Source: Plantago elongata
Lineage: Eukaryota > Streptophyta > Magnoliopsida > Lamiales > Plantaginaceae
Reading direction: 5' to 3'
Assembly (NCBI GenBank): GCA_036897095.1
Contig: JAYMSP010001623.1
Span: 1 to 30,290, forward strand
Length of the DNA stretch: 30,290 nucleotides
Part shown: one piece after another, positions 10,226 to 20,400 of the stretch
How the letters are laid out: every line of letters begins with the position of its first letter
Position numbering within the stretch: position 1 is the stretch's first letter
Made by a program: the position numbers and the translations under genes
Notes under the pieces: generated by a model
The model's input: only the letters and a program-made list of their open reading frames with translations
Database searches by the model: none
What the model was told of the DNA's origin: nothing

Positions 10226-11520
10226 ACTTTAATAATTACTTCACTCTATTAGTTGTTTCCTCTTGTAGTAGTAGTCTTTTTGATATCATGACAAAGTGTA
10301 TATATCATGAGTAGATTTCTACAATGCTAGCAAATTGTAAAGAGGATTAACTCTAGTTTCTTACAAAACTAAGCTCGCCATATATAAACTAGTGATTTAC
10401 TGGTCGTTTAGTATAGAGTTTAACAAATAACGTTTTATATTTTCGGGGTAAACAAAGGGCCGGGTATTTTAGAAATGATCCTGCAAAATGCATAAATTTG
10501 AACAGTTTCTTTGAAATTTTGGAAAGGAAGGCTACATGCTACTGTCTTTATTGATCTGTCCTAATATATCATGCTCAATGCTCAATTTTTGCTGTGAATT
10601 CAGTCAAAGTCTCTAGCTACTAATTTGAAGTTTGAGCTTTCAAACGAGTACAACTATATCTAAGTCTTAATGTTAACTTGTAATGCATGTCTGTTTTAGA
10701 ATGACAGTGATAATCTAAAGTTGAATTATATATACTACATGTAAACAATATTTGTTTTAAGTAGTTTGAACCAGACAATTTAGGAAAATGTAGTAAAGAA
10801 TAGAATAACATTCAATTCAACTTTGAGAAAAGTTTCAATTAAACAATTTAACTGAAGTTATATATCAATCAATTTTTTATTATAAATTATATTCATATCT
10901 TTTAATTCAAATATTTAAACAAAATAAATTATATAAACTATCAGAACATATAGCTCAAGTTTACATTGATTTACTGAGATAATCTTTTCATGTTATTAAA
11001 TTTTCATTCTAACGGACTCGTGTCAAATAGATGAAACCGATCACTTGTGATATTGAAGTATTCATATACAATGATTGTATTTTAAACATCTATACAAGTT
11101 CGAACTTTTAATTATGATTGAATTTATTATAATATCAGAACTTTTGACTCACATTCATCTGAATTCTAATTCCTTATGTATATAATCTAGGTCCCATATT
11201 ATAATTGATTCCAATTATTAATCTTTCATTTGATTGATTTTTGTGGGGTTGGTTTGTTCATCACTTGAATTCCAAAGGCATTACATTTGTACGTGCTTTG
11301 TGGAATTGTGGTGTGAAATGACTGAACGCTCGGGACTCGAGTGTGCCAAAACAAAGTCTAAACCATGCATGTTAATGTGGGTCAGGTGACTCAGGTATTG
11401 TCATTCTGCAGTTAGATCCGGCCAAAATAAAGTCTAAAATTCATTTCATGATAATGTATAAATCTGACTAAAGTAAAAGTAAAGTTAGAAGTTTAACTAG
11501 AGAGAAACATCTTAATTTAA
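10226..11520. other. Intergenic AT-rich region
   Basis: No gene or element was identified. The 63-codon minus-strand frame at 10620-10811 has no conserved feature. Confidence 0.4.
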
Positions 11521-11544
11521 TATAAAGTTCACTTCAGCTCGTAG

Positions 11545-12520
11545 AGTTCGGGTCCGTCACTACGTGAAGACCTAGGTCCGTCACTGGGCTAAATGGTTCG
11601 TCACTACGCCACTTGAAGGATGTAACTTCACTTGTGGCCGTCCCTATGAATAGGTCTATTGTAATGGTATGGGGCCGTCGCAACACACCTGAAACAATGA
11701 AAAGAGGTTAGACCCTTTTGGACCAATTTGCTTAAGACAAACCGGTGTACGGACTTTACGTGTTTGGGGTTGGAAGATCGTAGTCTCGGCTTCCAAAGTC
11801 TAGAGAGTAAATTGTCGGTTAGTAGTTGCGTACCTTAATGAGGTGTAAATGCCCTCTATTTATATTAGAATTCCGCTGGAGCTCGGCATCTGACACTCCG
11901 AAGTTATGTCCACTATCAGAAACTACCAAGAAAGTGACGAAAATAGTGATGGAATTTGTGACGGAATTTATGTCGAGTGACGGAATTAATGACGAAAAAG
12001 TGGTCGTCACGTATGACCCCGTCACCAAAAAAATAGTGACGACAATTCAATTCCGTCACAAATTTGTGACGGAATTTGTGACGGCAAGAAATCAGCGTCA
12101 CTCACACGGTGAAGAAAATAGTGACGGATATTAGTACCAAATATGGTCGAATCAGTAACCAAATTAATGATGGAATAATATATTGTTACATATTAGTGAC
12201 GAAGATCATGACGGAATGAGTTCCATGCACACTTCAATGGTGACGGTATGATCAGAGATCGGTACCGTGTGAACTTCATCAGCATGATAGTGACTTGTTC
12301 GAAGGTCGGGGTGAACACATATGGATGCCGGCCCCTTGGAGAACTTAGTTCAATATAATGATTTCCACACGATGCCGTGGTCAATAAGCCACCACGACAG
12401 CCACCCAAGCATTCTTTCCTCATCACATAAGTCCAACTAAGCTCGAGCAACGGCCCTGGAATATGAGTGACGACCATGTTTGAAAATAGCAATAGGCTCG
12501 TCCTTAATAAGTCGTGACGT
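11545..12520. mobile_element. GTGACG/CGTCAC-rich, CACTA-like transposon remnant
   Basis: The hexamer GTGACG and its complement CGTCAC, with one-base variants such as ATGACG and GTGATG, occur roughly 20 times, most densely at 11933-12210. At 11911 the string CACTATCAGAAA resembles the terminal inverted repeat of CACTA (En/Spm) elements, and dense subterminal repeats are characteristic of that superfamily. A possible opposite end with CACTATCA in complement lies at 12285-12292, but the 3 bp flanks (GTC and ACT) do not match. No transposase was recognised. The minus-strand frame at 12193-12558 is open for 121 codons without a familiar motif. The outer limits are approximate. Confidence 0.5.
12049..12076. 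repeat. Perfect 28 bp palindrome
   Basis: The left half AATTCCGTCACAAA is the exact reverse complement of the right half, with no spacer. It is built from two head-to-head copies of the GTGACGGAATT unit that makes up the surrounding cluster. Confidence 0.95.
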
Positions 12521-12559
12521 ATTACTACGACTTTAGAAGGTCGGACTATATTGTACATA

Positions 12560-13840
12560 TCATCTACATAACATCATACTTATATCAAATAACAATTTAG
12601 CTATTAAGAAAAGTTACTAATCCAATCGACCAATTTGATGAAATGAAATACTTGTCAATGAGGATAAAGATTTAAGATACATGAACCAAATCAACCAATC
12701 CAATCATTGATTCATTGTTTCGTAGTGTTGTAGTTGAAATTGTTAAGTAGGTTCGTTAGATTAAAGGTTTGAAAGTTGAAAGATGACCCGTTCCTTCCAC
12801 GGTTCCACCAACTCTTTACTTTTGGTCTTTCTCTTTTCTGATTACTTTGACCTGAACCATTTTGCTTATAAGAATATGATTTCCATAATCTAAGGCAAAT
12901 TTGTGCTACTACCTAACTGCATTACAACTTGCTAATTGGAACACTTGTCTAATTAGAGCTACCTAAAAGAGACGAGTTAGTAAGTAAACTACATTATTTG
13001 GCATTTAGCAGCATTGGCCGATTAATTATAAAGTCGTCGTGTGTTTAACATGTCTAATTGAGAGCTTCTAGTTGGGAGATACTAGATCGACGAATCTAGG
13101 CGTAGTACCACTATAATTTATTTCAGGCAACTTTAGTACTTTATGCACTTTTTCTTCGACCGTGATTTTTTAATTATTTTATCTTAAATTTGTGAGTTTA
13201 ATCTCACTTAACAATCATTGAATAGCAGGTAATACTCATTGCACCGTAATTACGGTGGTTCATATTTGTTAATTAAATTTGAAATATTATAATCCCTCGA
13301 ATTAAAAATTCACGAATATTTTGTATTCGAGCTACAATATAATAATACATGCAATTTTCCACCGAAAGAATTGTCAAATGAGACAATAGTGATTCCAGTT
13401 CATTATAGAGTATGATTTTCAGGCAGCTATTGTGTTGTTTACGAAGTAGACTCTTAATTTCTTGTGTTTGCTGGTAAGTATAAGAAAGACTAGACTTTAC
13501 TTGATTAGTGACTGTATTAGGAGTCAGTCTAATCTTACAATCTTACAAGGAAATGGGACAAAAGAACATGGCGAAATATTGGCTTTTGTAGACAAGACTA
13601 TTCGACCGTTGGACTTATAAGATATAAAACTATGCTACACCACAAGGTTAGGTAGGCTCCTGCTAGGCCCAGTCCAGTCCTTGCACATACTAATTTTTCG
13701 TTTTTTAAAGGGAAATATATATACTTATTAATTATTTAAAAGCTCAATACATATATAATTATAATTTTCAAATTCAAAATAAGTACCAGTCAAGAAGTAC
13801 ATATGTATCATACAAAATGAGATCTAGTATGATTCACAAA
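12560..13840. other. Intergenic region, nothing firmly recognised
   Basis: Mostly unremarkable AT-rich sequence with no gene visible. A G/C-richer patch near 13640-13685 (GGCTCC..GGCCCAGTCC) looks like part of a dispersed repeat. Confidence 0.35.
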
Positions 13841-13844
13841 GTTT

Positions 13845-14098
13845 TTTTTCAAAAATTCATCGGTTAACTTCCTTGGCGAGATGGTCAACAAATTAACTCA
13901 TTTCTCAACACACAAACTGTACATGGACTTCTCCTACTATAAGCCGAAGACTATTTTTTAGAAGGGTTTGCATTTGTGGTGCGTCACTGCTTCCTTCTTA
14001 TTAAGAGAGTTTTTTTTAAATAGCCAAAGGGTGACTTGACTCCCCGACTTATTGGTTGGAGGTGAAACGTCTTACCAACTAAGATACGCTTCGTTGTC
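13845..14098 (-). mobile_element. tRNA-derived SINE remnant
   Basis: On the minus strand the head reads like a tRNA. A box-A-like TATCTTAGTTGG (14086-14075) is followed after about 31 nt by a box-B-like GGAGTCAAGTCA (14043-14032). Between them is TAAGACG..CACCTCCAACC, as in a D-arm and anticodon region. The body runs on to an A-rich end, TTTTTGAAAAAAAA, at about 13858-13843, the usual layout of a plant SINE (pol III head, unrelated body, A-rich tail). No target duplication was confirmed. A plain tRNA gene is excluded because box B is degenerate and there is no acceptor-stem pairing. Confidence 0.55.
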
Positions 14099-14099
14099 T

Positions 14100-14660
14100 T
14101 TGAGAGTGTAGAAGCTGCACATGCCAACGTAAATGTAATATCGATTCCAACTGGACTTTATCGATCATAGGATTTGAGTTTAATAAATTGTTAGACAACT
14201 CACACGGAAATTCGGACTCTTTCAGGCTTGTCTTTTAAGAGGCCAGACCGGGTATTTTAAATTATATTTAGGCCCGGCCCAACCATATCACCATGATTGT
14301 TAGGTCGGGACGAGTCCATTAGCAAGTTTAGGTCTCACTTCTCATCGTTAAAAATCAGGACTTCTTTACATGCAACATGTTACTACATCTACAATCTGCA
14401 TTACCAATTGTCAACGCTTTAAGCTCAATGCCGCAGGTGGCAAAATTAGAGGGCAAAATTGCAGGATTAGGATCTACGTAGGGGCTCTGACCTTCGAGTA
14501 TCTCCCAAATTTTATTTGTTGATGACACTTTTTTATAGTCGAACCACATCTTGTACAACCTTATGTTTAAAAGCAACGGACTTAAAAACAATTTTACGGC
14601 TCCTGCATTTAACAAGTCCAAATAAATTGTAACTTTTGAAATCAAAATAGTCTACATAAA
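14100..14660. other. Intergenic sequence with probable repeat fragments
   Basis: GC-richer words (GGCCAGACCGGGT, GGCCCGGCCC, GGTCGGGACGAG) at 14240-14320 resemble a dispersed repeat that I cannot classify. The 96-codon minus-strand frame at 14355-14645 shows no known motif. Confidence 0.35.
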
Positions 14661-14691
14661 ATCGATTTTTTCATTAAATATAAAAATTTCA

Positions 14692-14772
14692 CTATTTTAT
14701 ATTAAAAATTATATACTCTAAATAAAAATTCACAGACAATGTAAAAATTCACAAACTTTAAATAAAAATACA
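14692..14772 (+). repeat. Partial minisatellite, related to 23811-24038
   Basis: About one and a half copies of a unit of the form CTAAATAAAAATTCACAGAC plus AATGTAAAAATTCACAAAC. The same unit forms the larger array at 23811-24038. Likely it belongs to a related small transposon just upstream of the MAM33-family gene. Confidence 0.6.
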
Positions 14773-14822
14773 CTAGAAAATCGCTCCTTAACTTTTGAAA
14801 TGTACCTACGCAAAAACCTCCA

Positions 14823-14830
14823 AAACCCTA
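14823..14830 (+). promoter_or_regulatory. Telo-box (AAACCCTA) near the MAM33 start
   Basis: AAACCCTA lies 44 bp before the ATG at 14874, probably close to the transcription start. Telo-boxes are common in plant promoters of genes for translation and organelle function, which fits a housekeeping mitochondrial protein. That it is functional is an inference from position. Confidence 0.45.
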
Positions 14831-14873
14831 GAAGCAACCTGAGTGAGCTGAGCTGAGAATCAGAAGCAGTAGT

Positions 14874-17800
14874 ATGAGCTGGTGGAGAGGAGCTCTTACT
14901 AAGGGGTGCTGCCGATTGCTGGCGTCTACTCCGCCGTCAAGGTACAACTCCCGGTCCCTCGCATACACCAAATCATTCTCTTCGTCTCCCTCTCAGGCCG
15001 AGGATTGCAACATTGTGAGTATCCTCAGAAATGAGATCCAACACAAATCCGTTTACGCTCCTCCAACCAAGGTAATCATTTCGACATACCTTTGTTTCCT
15101 TCTCCAAATGTTACAGCTACTTTCATTCTTACTCACTCATTTGGAAATTGTTCAATTGCCAATTTCAATTCACCTCATAAGTGTAGCGTTGATATCAGAT
15201 TAAGAGAATATGTTAAACCATTGTTCGGGTAAATTAGGGAATGCACAGAACGATTTGGTGTCATTATTCATGATAGATTAAGCTGTATGCTGAATTTTGA
15301 TGGTAGTGTGGTTTATTCATCATATTTAAGGTGTGTTGTGGACTATTCTACAAACGTTTTTCTCTCAGAGCTAAATTTTTCTGTGCTGCTGAAATATATG
15401 AGGACTGAGTTTTTAGTGTAATAGCTCAGGTGGTATCGAGTTCAACTCTAGTCGAAGTGTACAGCTAAGCTGAGATAGCTGAAAACTTTGGCTCCAGGAA
15501 CCCCCATGTGTTGAGTGCGTCTTTGGATGTAGGATCTTTGTAGGAATTCAGGAAAATTAATATTCCTACTTCTATTGTGGTGTCTTGCATGTAAAGCCTG
15601 TGACAAAGTTTGGAAGATTTATCGTGGAAGATCACCGTGGAGAAAAATGGATCACATTAAGGAACAAAATAAGTGATGATTGGAGTGTTAAGATTGAAGT
15701 AACAATGTTTGATGATGCAGTCAATGTACCTGTATCTGCTGATGACAGTACTGCAGAGAATTTGCGGCTTCACATCAGTATGCTAGTTGATATATGGAAA
15801 GGAGATGAAAGCCAACTTATGGAATTCGTTTGTTCTGCCTGGCCTGATTCTTTGGAAATTGACAAAGTATATATATTCAGGCGGGATGAATCTCTGCTTC
15901 AGCCTTACATGGGTCCTAATATGAAGTATGTTCTCTGCCCTTTCTCATTATTTTTCATTTTAGTTGTATATGAACATCTTTCTTCGAATAAGTTTTTAAT
16001 TTATAACCAGTTGTCTTCTTTGTGTTGTTATAACATGCTAAGTGTTCTTCTGTTAGGTTTTTGTGGATTTATCATGCAATTGCCTGCAAGCTTCCATGTT
16101 CGTATAGAATACTTGGAACAAATATGAGCAGATTTTAGCGAAGATTTCATTATATATAAACCAAAAAGTGCTGATATTATTTGCTTTGTTAATAACTATA
16201 AATAGTAGTGCTGGGAAAATGTACATGCTATATGATTTTTTGCCCCAAAATTACGAGGACTTGTGCCTTTCATTTAGGTCCCACATCATATAGATGTTTC
16301 CGCTAGATGTAATTGACTTGCTCAATTCTAGTTAAAGTTGAAGTTATTTTATTTTTTTTGTTCTCTTTTTAAAGAACTGTACATTACATCAAACGAGTAA
16401 AACCATAAAGGTCTCCATCAACCATCATGTTGTCAACCCACATTTGAACTAGGGGATTAGGTGGTTCCTCTCATAGGTAAGTTGCACGCGATCCTTGTAA
16501 CATCCATACCACTAATGGGTCGGGTTGGCACATTGGGTTGGTGATGATACTCATGACTGACCCACATACGTCTCCATGGTATAATATTGTTCGCTTTGGT
16601 ACGGTGCCCTAAAGGATTTGCTTTTGGAATCACCTAAAAAAGCTTCGTACTAAAGGTGAGTGGTGGTCTACATAATTACCATTTATCCCACCTGCTTTTA
16701 ACTGATGTGGGATGTTACAATCTACCCCTTAAATCCTCGACGTCCTCGTTGAGCATTTAGGGGGTTATTGTTTGTCCTGAGACCAACCAAATGTGTATGA
16801 TTCTAGAGGTGGCCCCTACGGGCCCAAGAGGGTTGCTCCCATCTCCCATACAGTGTCACACTCTCCCCTACATGACACTTAGATCTTGCAATTCCAGATA
16901 GTCCTGCTCTAATGTCACTTGTAATGATCTGACCAGTAATGGGTCGGCTCTTTGGACCAGCGAGGTTACTATTGACTTGGCACACATGTCCGATGTCTCG
17001 TTGCTATACTATTGTCTGCTTTAGCCAATGCCCGCATGAATTTACTTTTGGAATCATCCAAATTGCCTCATACCTAGGGGAGTAGTGGTCTACATATACC
17101 GTTCATCCCATCTGTTTTTAACCGTTGTGGGATATTACAAGCCTAACCCACATCCAAGTTTCAAGTGCATGAATACCCTAGTTATGATAACTTCTGATGT
17201 AGTGAGTATTGAAATCCCGAGGTAAATGATTGGTAGGAATGATAATCCTCAAGCAAAGTGTTCCATGGTATGATGTATTTAGCAATTCATGTACCTGAAG
17301 GTGGCTTCTGAATTGGTTTCCAGCACTATCTTGATTATCCTTACAGTCACGAAAAGAGCGAAGTTTGGTATTCTCAGATTTCGCGATATCTGGGATTTAA
17401 GTTATAATTAAATTCTTTTCAGGCAGGTAGAATGGTGAAGGGAACCTGCTGTTTGACAACAGGAACTGTGAAATACTTTTCAAGGTTTCCCATGATACCA
17501 AAACAATGCATGTCACTGGTAATTACTTGGTAGATGCCATCTGTTACATCAGAAAAAAATGTCCCAAAAAAAAAAAAAAAACCCAAACATACTGGGAAAT
17601 TTTACAAATTATTAGTGATATGCTGTTTTGTTTGGATATCTTCATAATAAGGTATAATTTTTACAAAGATATGAGATTATATTTGGAAGATGTAGAATAT
17701 TCACATGTTAATCATAAGATTCCATCTAGTTTTGGAGATTAAAATATACTACGACATCTGAGGTTATGATATAAGATTTTATCATATGCTTCTGCAGTCA

Positions 17801-19332
17801 CTACTGTTCTATAAATATGAGATCTTTCATAGTCTTGATAGCTAGGGATGGATCAAGTCACAGATGAGTCCATCAAACTCCCTACTACCAAATTGAAGGT
17901 CTATTTAATTCTGGAATAAGAGAGCATACTCACCCGAAGCATCCAAATCCCCCCAGAGATTCTAGGGCGATATAGCCACCCCATTGACAATACTCGGAGA
18001 AATTATACTAAGGTGTAGAGTAAAGATTATGAGGATGCAGTTCCATTGGAGTTGTCGTTGTCTGCCCTATTCCTGTTGACTCTTAACTCAGAGAGAAGTA
18101 CATCGCTTGTATGCCCTCATCCTCCAAGTCATACTAAAGTAAATTTCCATTTGCTGAAACAGAGGAGTCAGACTTGCTGATACTCCTAGCTAGTCCACTC
18201 TGATAAAAGTTCTACAGTCTACATGTTTTGGTGAGTCACCATTGACAAAAGGGCCCACAGGATGAAAAGCCGTCACTTGCTGATTCAGATGAGGCAAGAG
18301 AGTTGGGATTGAGTTTTTTAGGGGCTACTCTGTATTCTGTTCTAATTAATTTAGAATATCGAAAGGGTTTGCTTGATTCAGCAAAGGAGTCTCCATCTCC
18401 TTGGCCAACTGAATAAGAACCGACGGACAAGAGGTTGCTATATGATCTGCGACCACACTCAAAACATAAAGTTTCTATATTTTCATACACCACTCGATCT
18501 TTCCTTCAATCTTCACACCTTTCCCGGGCGATTTCGAGATTGGACTTGTACATGCTGCTATCGTGCAAACTTGCCTATTGTAGCACAGAAAGTTTTGCTT
18601 CGATTTTAGTTGGGTCACCAAGCTCCTGGTCAACCTGGTGTAAAATAGGCCCTTGCTATTGGACAGGGAGGGTGGAACCCTTCACTATGTAATCGATGTT
18701 TGAATTTGGAAAAGTTCCAGATCGAAAGCCAGGAACCAATTACACAATGCCAATAATTTTCCTGCCAATTTACAAGGTCCTCACATTGGAGGAATTTCCT
18801 TCCATATCAATCCATCCAAAGTTCGAGAAATGAAGTGATCCACGGCCGGATCTTGAGATTTGGATTCCACCTCTAACTCCAGATGGTTGCAACTTGCAAG
18901 TTGCATTCTACATTTGAAGTTCAGGGGAACGGCAGTAGGTTTTTGTTCGTTATACTCACTTTTTAGTTGAAGATTAATGTAACTCATTTATATCAAAGTT
19001 CATTTATGCAGTTCACTCATTTGACTCACTTTTTTACGAAAGCCTCTGAATATGTTGCATATGAAATCTATTGATCAACGTGCTGCATTTCAACTCTACA
19101 TTTCTACCAAGTTTCTGCCCCAGTTTAAGCGTAGATGAAAATTACTCACTGGTATTTTTTATTTTTTTCCAGGAAGTTGAAGCCTGAGCTCCAGACTGAG
19201 TTCTACAACTTTCTGAAAAAGAGGGGAATAGATGATGAGCTACCTAAATTTTTGCACGACTATATGATGAACAAGCATAGCATTGAATTTATGGAATGGT
19301 TGAATAAAGTCGAAAGTTACTTCGAAAGATAG
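14874..19332 (+). CDS. Mitochondrial p32/MAM33-family acidic matrix protein
   Basis: Three exons join in phase: 14874-15071, 15597-15925 and 19173-19332 (687 nt, 228 residues). The junctions are AAG|gtaatc..taaag|CCT (phase 0) and ATGAA|gtatgt..ttccag|GAAG (phase 2). Residues 1 to about 42 form an Arg/Ser-rich, acid-free presequence (MSWWRGALTKGCCRLLAS..) typical of mitochondrial import. Family features follow: a short helix with ILRNEI, the beta-sheet core with F.VEDHRGEKWITL and VKIEVTMFDD, WKGDESQLMEFVCSAWPD, and the C-terminal helix with LQTEFYNFLKKRGID, LPKFLHDYMMNK and FMEWLNKVESYFER. The length agrees with plant MAM33 proteins (about 220-260). Relatives form doughnut-shaped acidic trimers in the matrix and are linked to oxidative phosphorylation and mitoribosome function. 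The exact role of this member is unknown. The acidic loop is short here. No internal stops occur in the exons. Confidence 0.9.
15072..15596 (+). other. Intron 1 of the MAM33-family gene
   Basis: The intron is 525 bp and runs from GTAATC to a TAAAG acceptor, T-rich throughout. It contains a TAGCTCAGGTGG / GAGTTCAACTC word pair at 15422-15448 (discussed under rejected items) and nothing else of note. Confidence 0.8.
16496..16719 (-). repeat. 3' LTR of the TRIM
   Basis: In plus coordinates it runs from TGTAACATCC to GGGATGTTACA, so the ends are themselves inverted repeats. It is about 224 bp long. Confidence 0.8.
16920..17139 (-). repeat. 5' LTR of the TRIM
   Basis: In plus coordinates it runs from TGTAATGATC to GGGATATTACA, about 220 bp. 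The primer-binding-site remnant abuts its inner side at 16907-16919. Confidence 0.8.
17850..18990 (-). mobile_element. LINE ORF1 (DUF4283/zinc-knuckle) remnant
   Basis: On the minus strand, 18493 downward reads VVYENIETLCFECGR, the motif that introduces the CCHC zinc knuckle in ORF1 proteins of plant L1-type LINEs. A frameshift near 18445 moves the rest of the knuckle (DHIATSCP) to a neighbouring frame, which restores the C-x2-C-x4-H-x4-C spacing. Just upstream, IGKFAR, EGKIEW and GDPTKIEA appear in different frames and correspond to the end of the DUF4283 domain. Several stops and shifts show long decay. Neither endonuclease nor reverse transcriptase is present, so this is a fragment. It lies antisense in intron 2. 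The outer limits are approximate. Confidence 0.65.
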
Positions 19333-20400
19333 GTAAATCCTCTTGTCCCAGTGCATCCACCATTGGAATTTGGAGCTTATGCAATCCTTATCTCCGTGCT
19401 ACTGTCCTGGAAATTGAGTCGATGCTAATATGATCCTTTGGGCTTGTGAGTTCCTCAGTACTTGTCATGCTATCCGGAGTACTTTCTTTGGTAAGGGCAG
19501 GAGAATATGATGAAAAGTTCTTCTCTTGCTAATCCATGCGTATTATGGTTTTATTGAAGTCTGCCTTTCTGTTAAATGACTAGCAAAGGTTTTGAATTGG
19601 GTCTGGGGAATGCAAGTCCTTTCAAGTTACAATAGCGTGTGATTTTGTTTTCTTTCCATCTGGGATAGAACTTAAAGATGTAGCAAATTTGAATCCACGA
19701 TACCTGCTTTGGGGAACCAAAACCAGACCACAGTTCAACGTGAAGAGACGAAATTGTGTTTTGAGCTTATGGTTTCGCGACAACCCTATAGAGTCTAGGT
19801 ATGGCATTTCAAGGTTCATGCACTTGACTACACAAGAATACACAGATTATATAAATCTAAAGGGTACTTCTGCTGTACTTTTCATGAGTATATTATGATT
19901 TGTTCTTTTACTTTACCATTCAACAGCATTAGATTTGTGAATCTCAAGAAATTGGAATATTGGAGGGGTTGAGGCTATTTATTTTCAATTGCACCAAGTA
20001 CTGGTTATTGTATCCTGAATTTTAATATGTTATTCTCATGTGAATGCATCAATTTCTGCTTTTGCTGCCCTTTTGTCACTCTAATCAACCATAACCATCA
20101 AGATCCGGTTAATGTCATTAAGATGATATTCTCAAACTAATGTTCAGCCATGAGAAGATGTTTACTGTACCATTCTGAAATCTGTCTTATGCAGGTGTAC
20201 TTTGTAAAGTTAATCTGTAGGCAAGCTTATCGAAATTATGTACGAACCTGGTTAAAGGTGTCACTGGAATCGCGTTTTCTGTTGTGTGCACCGGTACATG
20301 TTATGCAGCTTTTAGAGAGGAACAAAGTCATGATTGAATCGGTCACGACGCATATCGTTAGGATGAAATTCAATAAATAAACATCCGAAGGATTCTGGTT
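19333..20400 (+). other. 3' region of the MAM33-family gene
   Basis: The stop codon at 19330-19332 is followed directly by GTAAATCC, which could serve as a 5' splice site of an intron in the 3' UTR. A good acceptor, TCTTATGCAG, occurs at 20194, and AATAAA at 20372-20377 is a possible poly(A) signal. Reading 20195-20380 as a terminal UTR exon is consistent but unproven. Alternatively the UTR simply runs through 19333 to about 19600. The 76-codon frame at 20150-20380 and the 69-codon frame at 19689-19898 show no known motif. Confidence 0.3.

Larger units (their letters stand above)
16491..17144 (-). mobile_element. TRIM (miniature LTR retrotransposon)
   Basis: Two direct LTR-like repeats of about 220 bp, 16496-16719 and 16920-17139, share TAATGGGTCGG, GGAATCA.C, AGTGGTCTACAT and TGTGGGAT.TTACA in the same order. 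Each begins TGTAA and ends TTACA. Read on the minus strand, the 5' LTR is followed 2 bp later by GACATTAGAGC, a decayed form of the initiator-Met tRNA primer-binding site TGGTATCAGAGC. The 200 bp interior has no coding sequence and ends with a purine-rich AAGGGGTAGA before the 3' LTR. Flanking 5 bp sites are ATCCT (16491-16495) and AGCCT (17140-17144), a one-mismatch target duplication. All these are hallmarks of a TRIM. The LTRs have diverged clearly, so the insertion is old. It sits in intron 2 of the MAM33-family gene in antisense orientation. Confidence 0.85.
15926..19172 (+). other. Intron 2 of the MAM33-family gene (3.2 kb)
   Basis: The intron starts GTATGT and ends at a good polypyrimidine tract and CAG (19172). 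It is long for a plant intron because it has taken in a TRIM element (16496-17139) and a LINE remnant (about 17850-18990). A 16-base A run sits at 17566-17581. The frame that continues from exon 2 to 16127 is simply intron read-through. The remaining parts show nothing recognisable. Confidence 0.8.

Noticed and set aside
11911..12292. A complete 382 bp CACTA element with CACTATCA at both ends.
   Set aside because: Only 8 terminal bases match and the 3 bp flanks (GTC and ACT) differ, so the right boundary is not supported.
12193..12558. 121-codon minus-strand open frame as a possible transposase piece.
   Set aside because: It shows no recognisable transposase motif and overlaps the non-coding repeat cluster. 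It may be chance.
15422..15448. Box A-like TAGCTCAGGTGG and box B-like GAGTTCAACTC in MAM33 intron 1, as in a SINE or tRNA.
   Set aside because: Only 4 nt separate the two words, against about 30 in tRNAs and SINEs. There is no acceptor stem and no A-rich tail in register. At best it is a deleted SINE fragment.
15926..16127. Extension of the MAM33 exon 2 frame by 67 codons as an alternative protein end.
   Set aside because: The donor GTATGT fits, exon 3 restores the family C-terminus in phase, and the extension is hydrophobic, AT-rich intron sequence.
18373..18692. Two overlapping plus-strand frames of 78 and 85 codons in intron 2.
   Set aside because: They are shadows of the minus-strand LINE ORF1 remnant.
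20150..20380. 76-codon plus-strand frame after MAM33 as a separate small gene.
   Set aside because: No conserved motif. The region is better read as possible 3' UTR. Transcript data would be needed to revive it.
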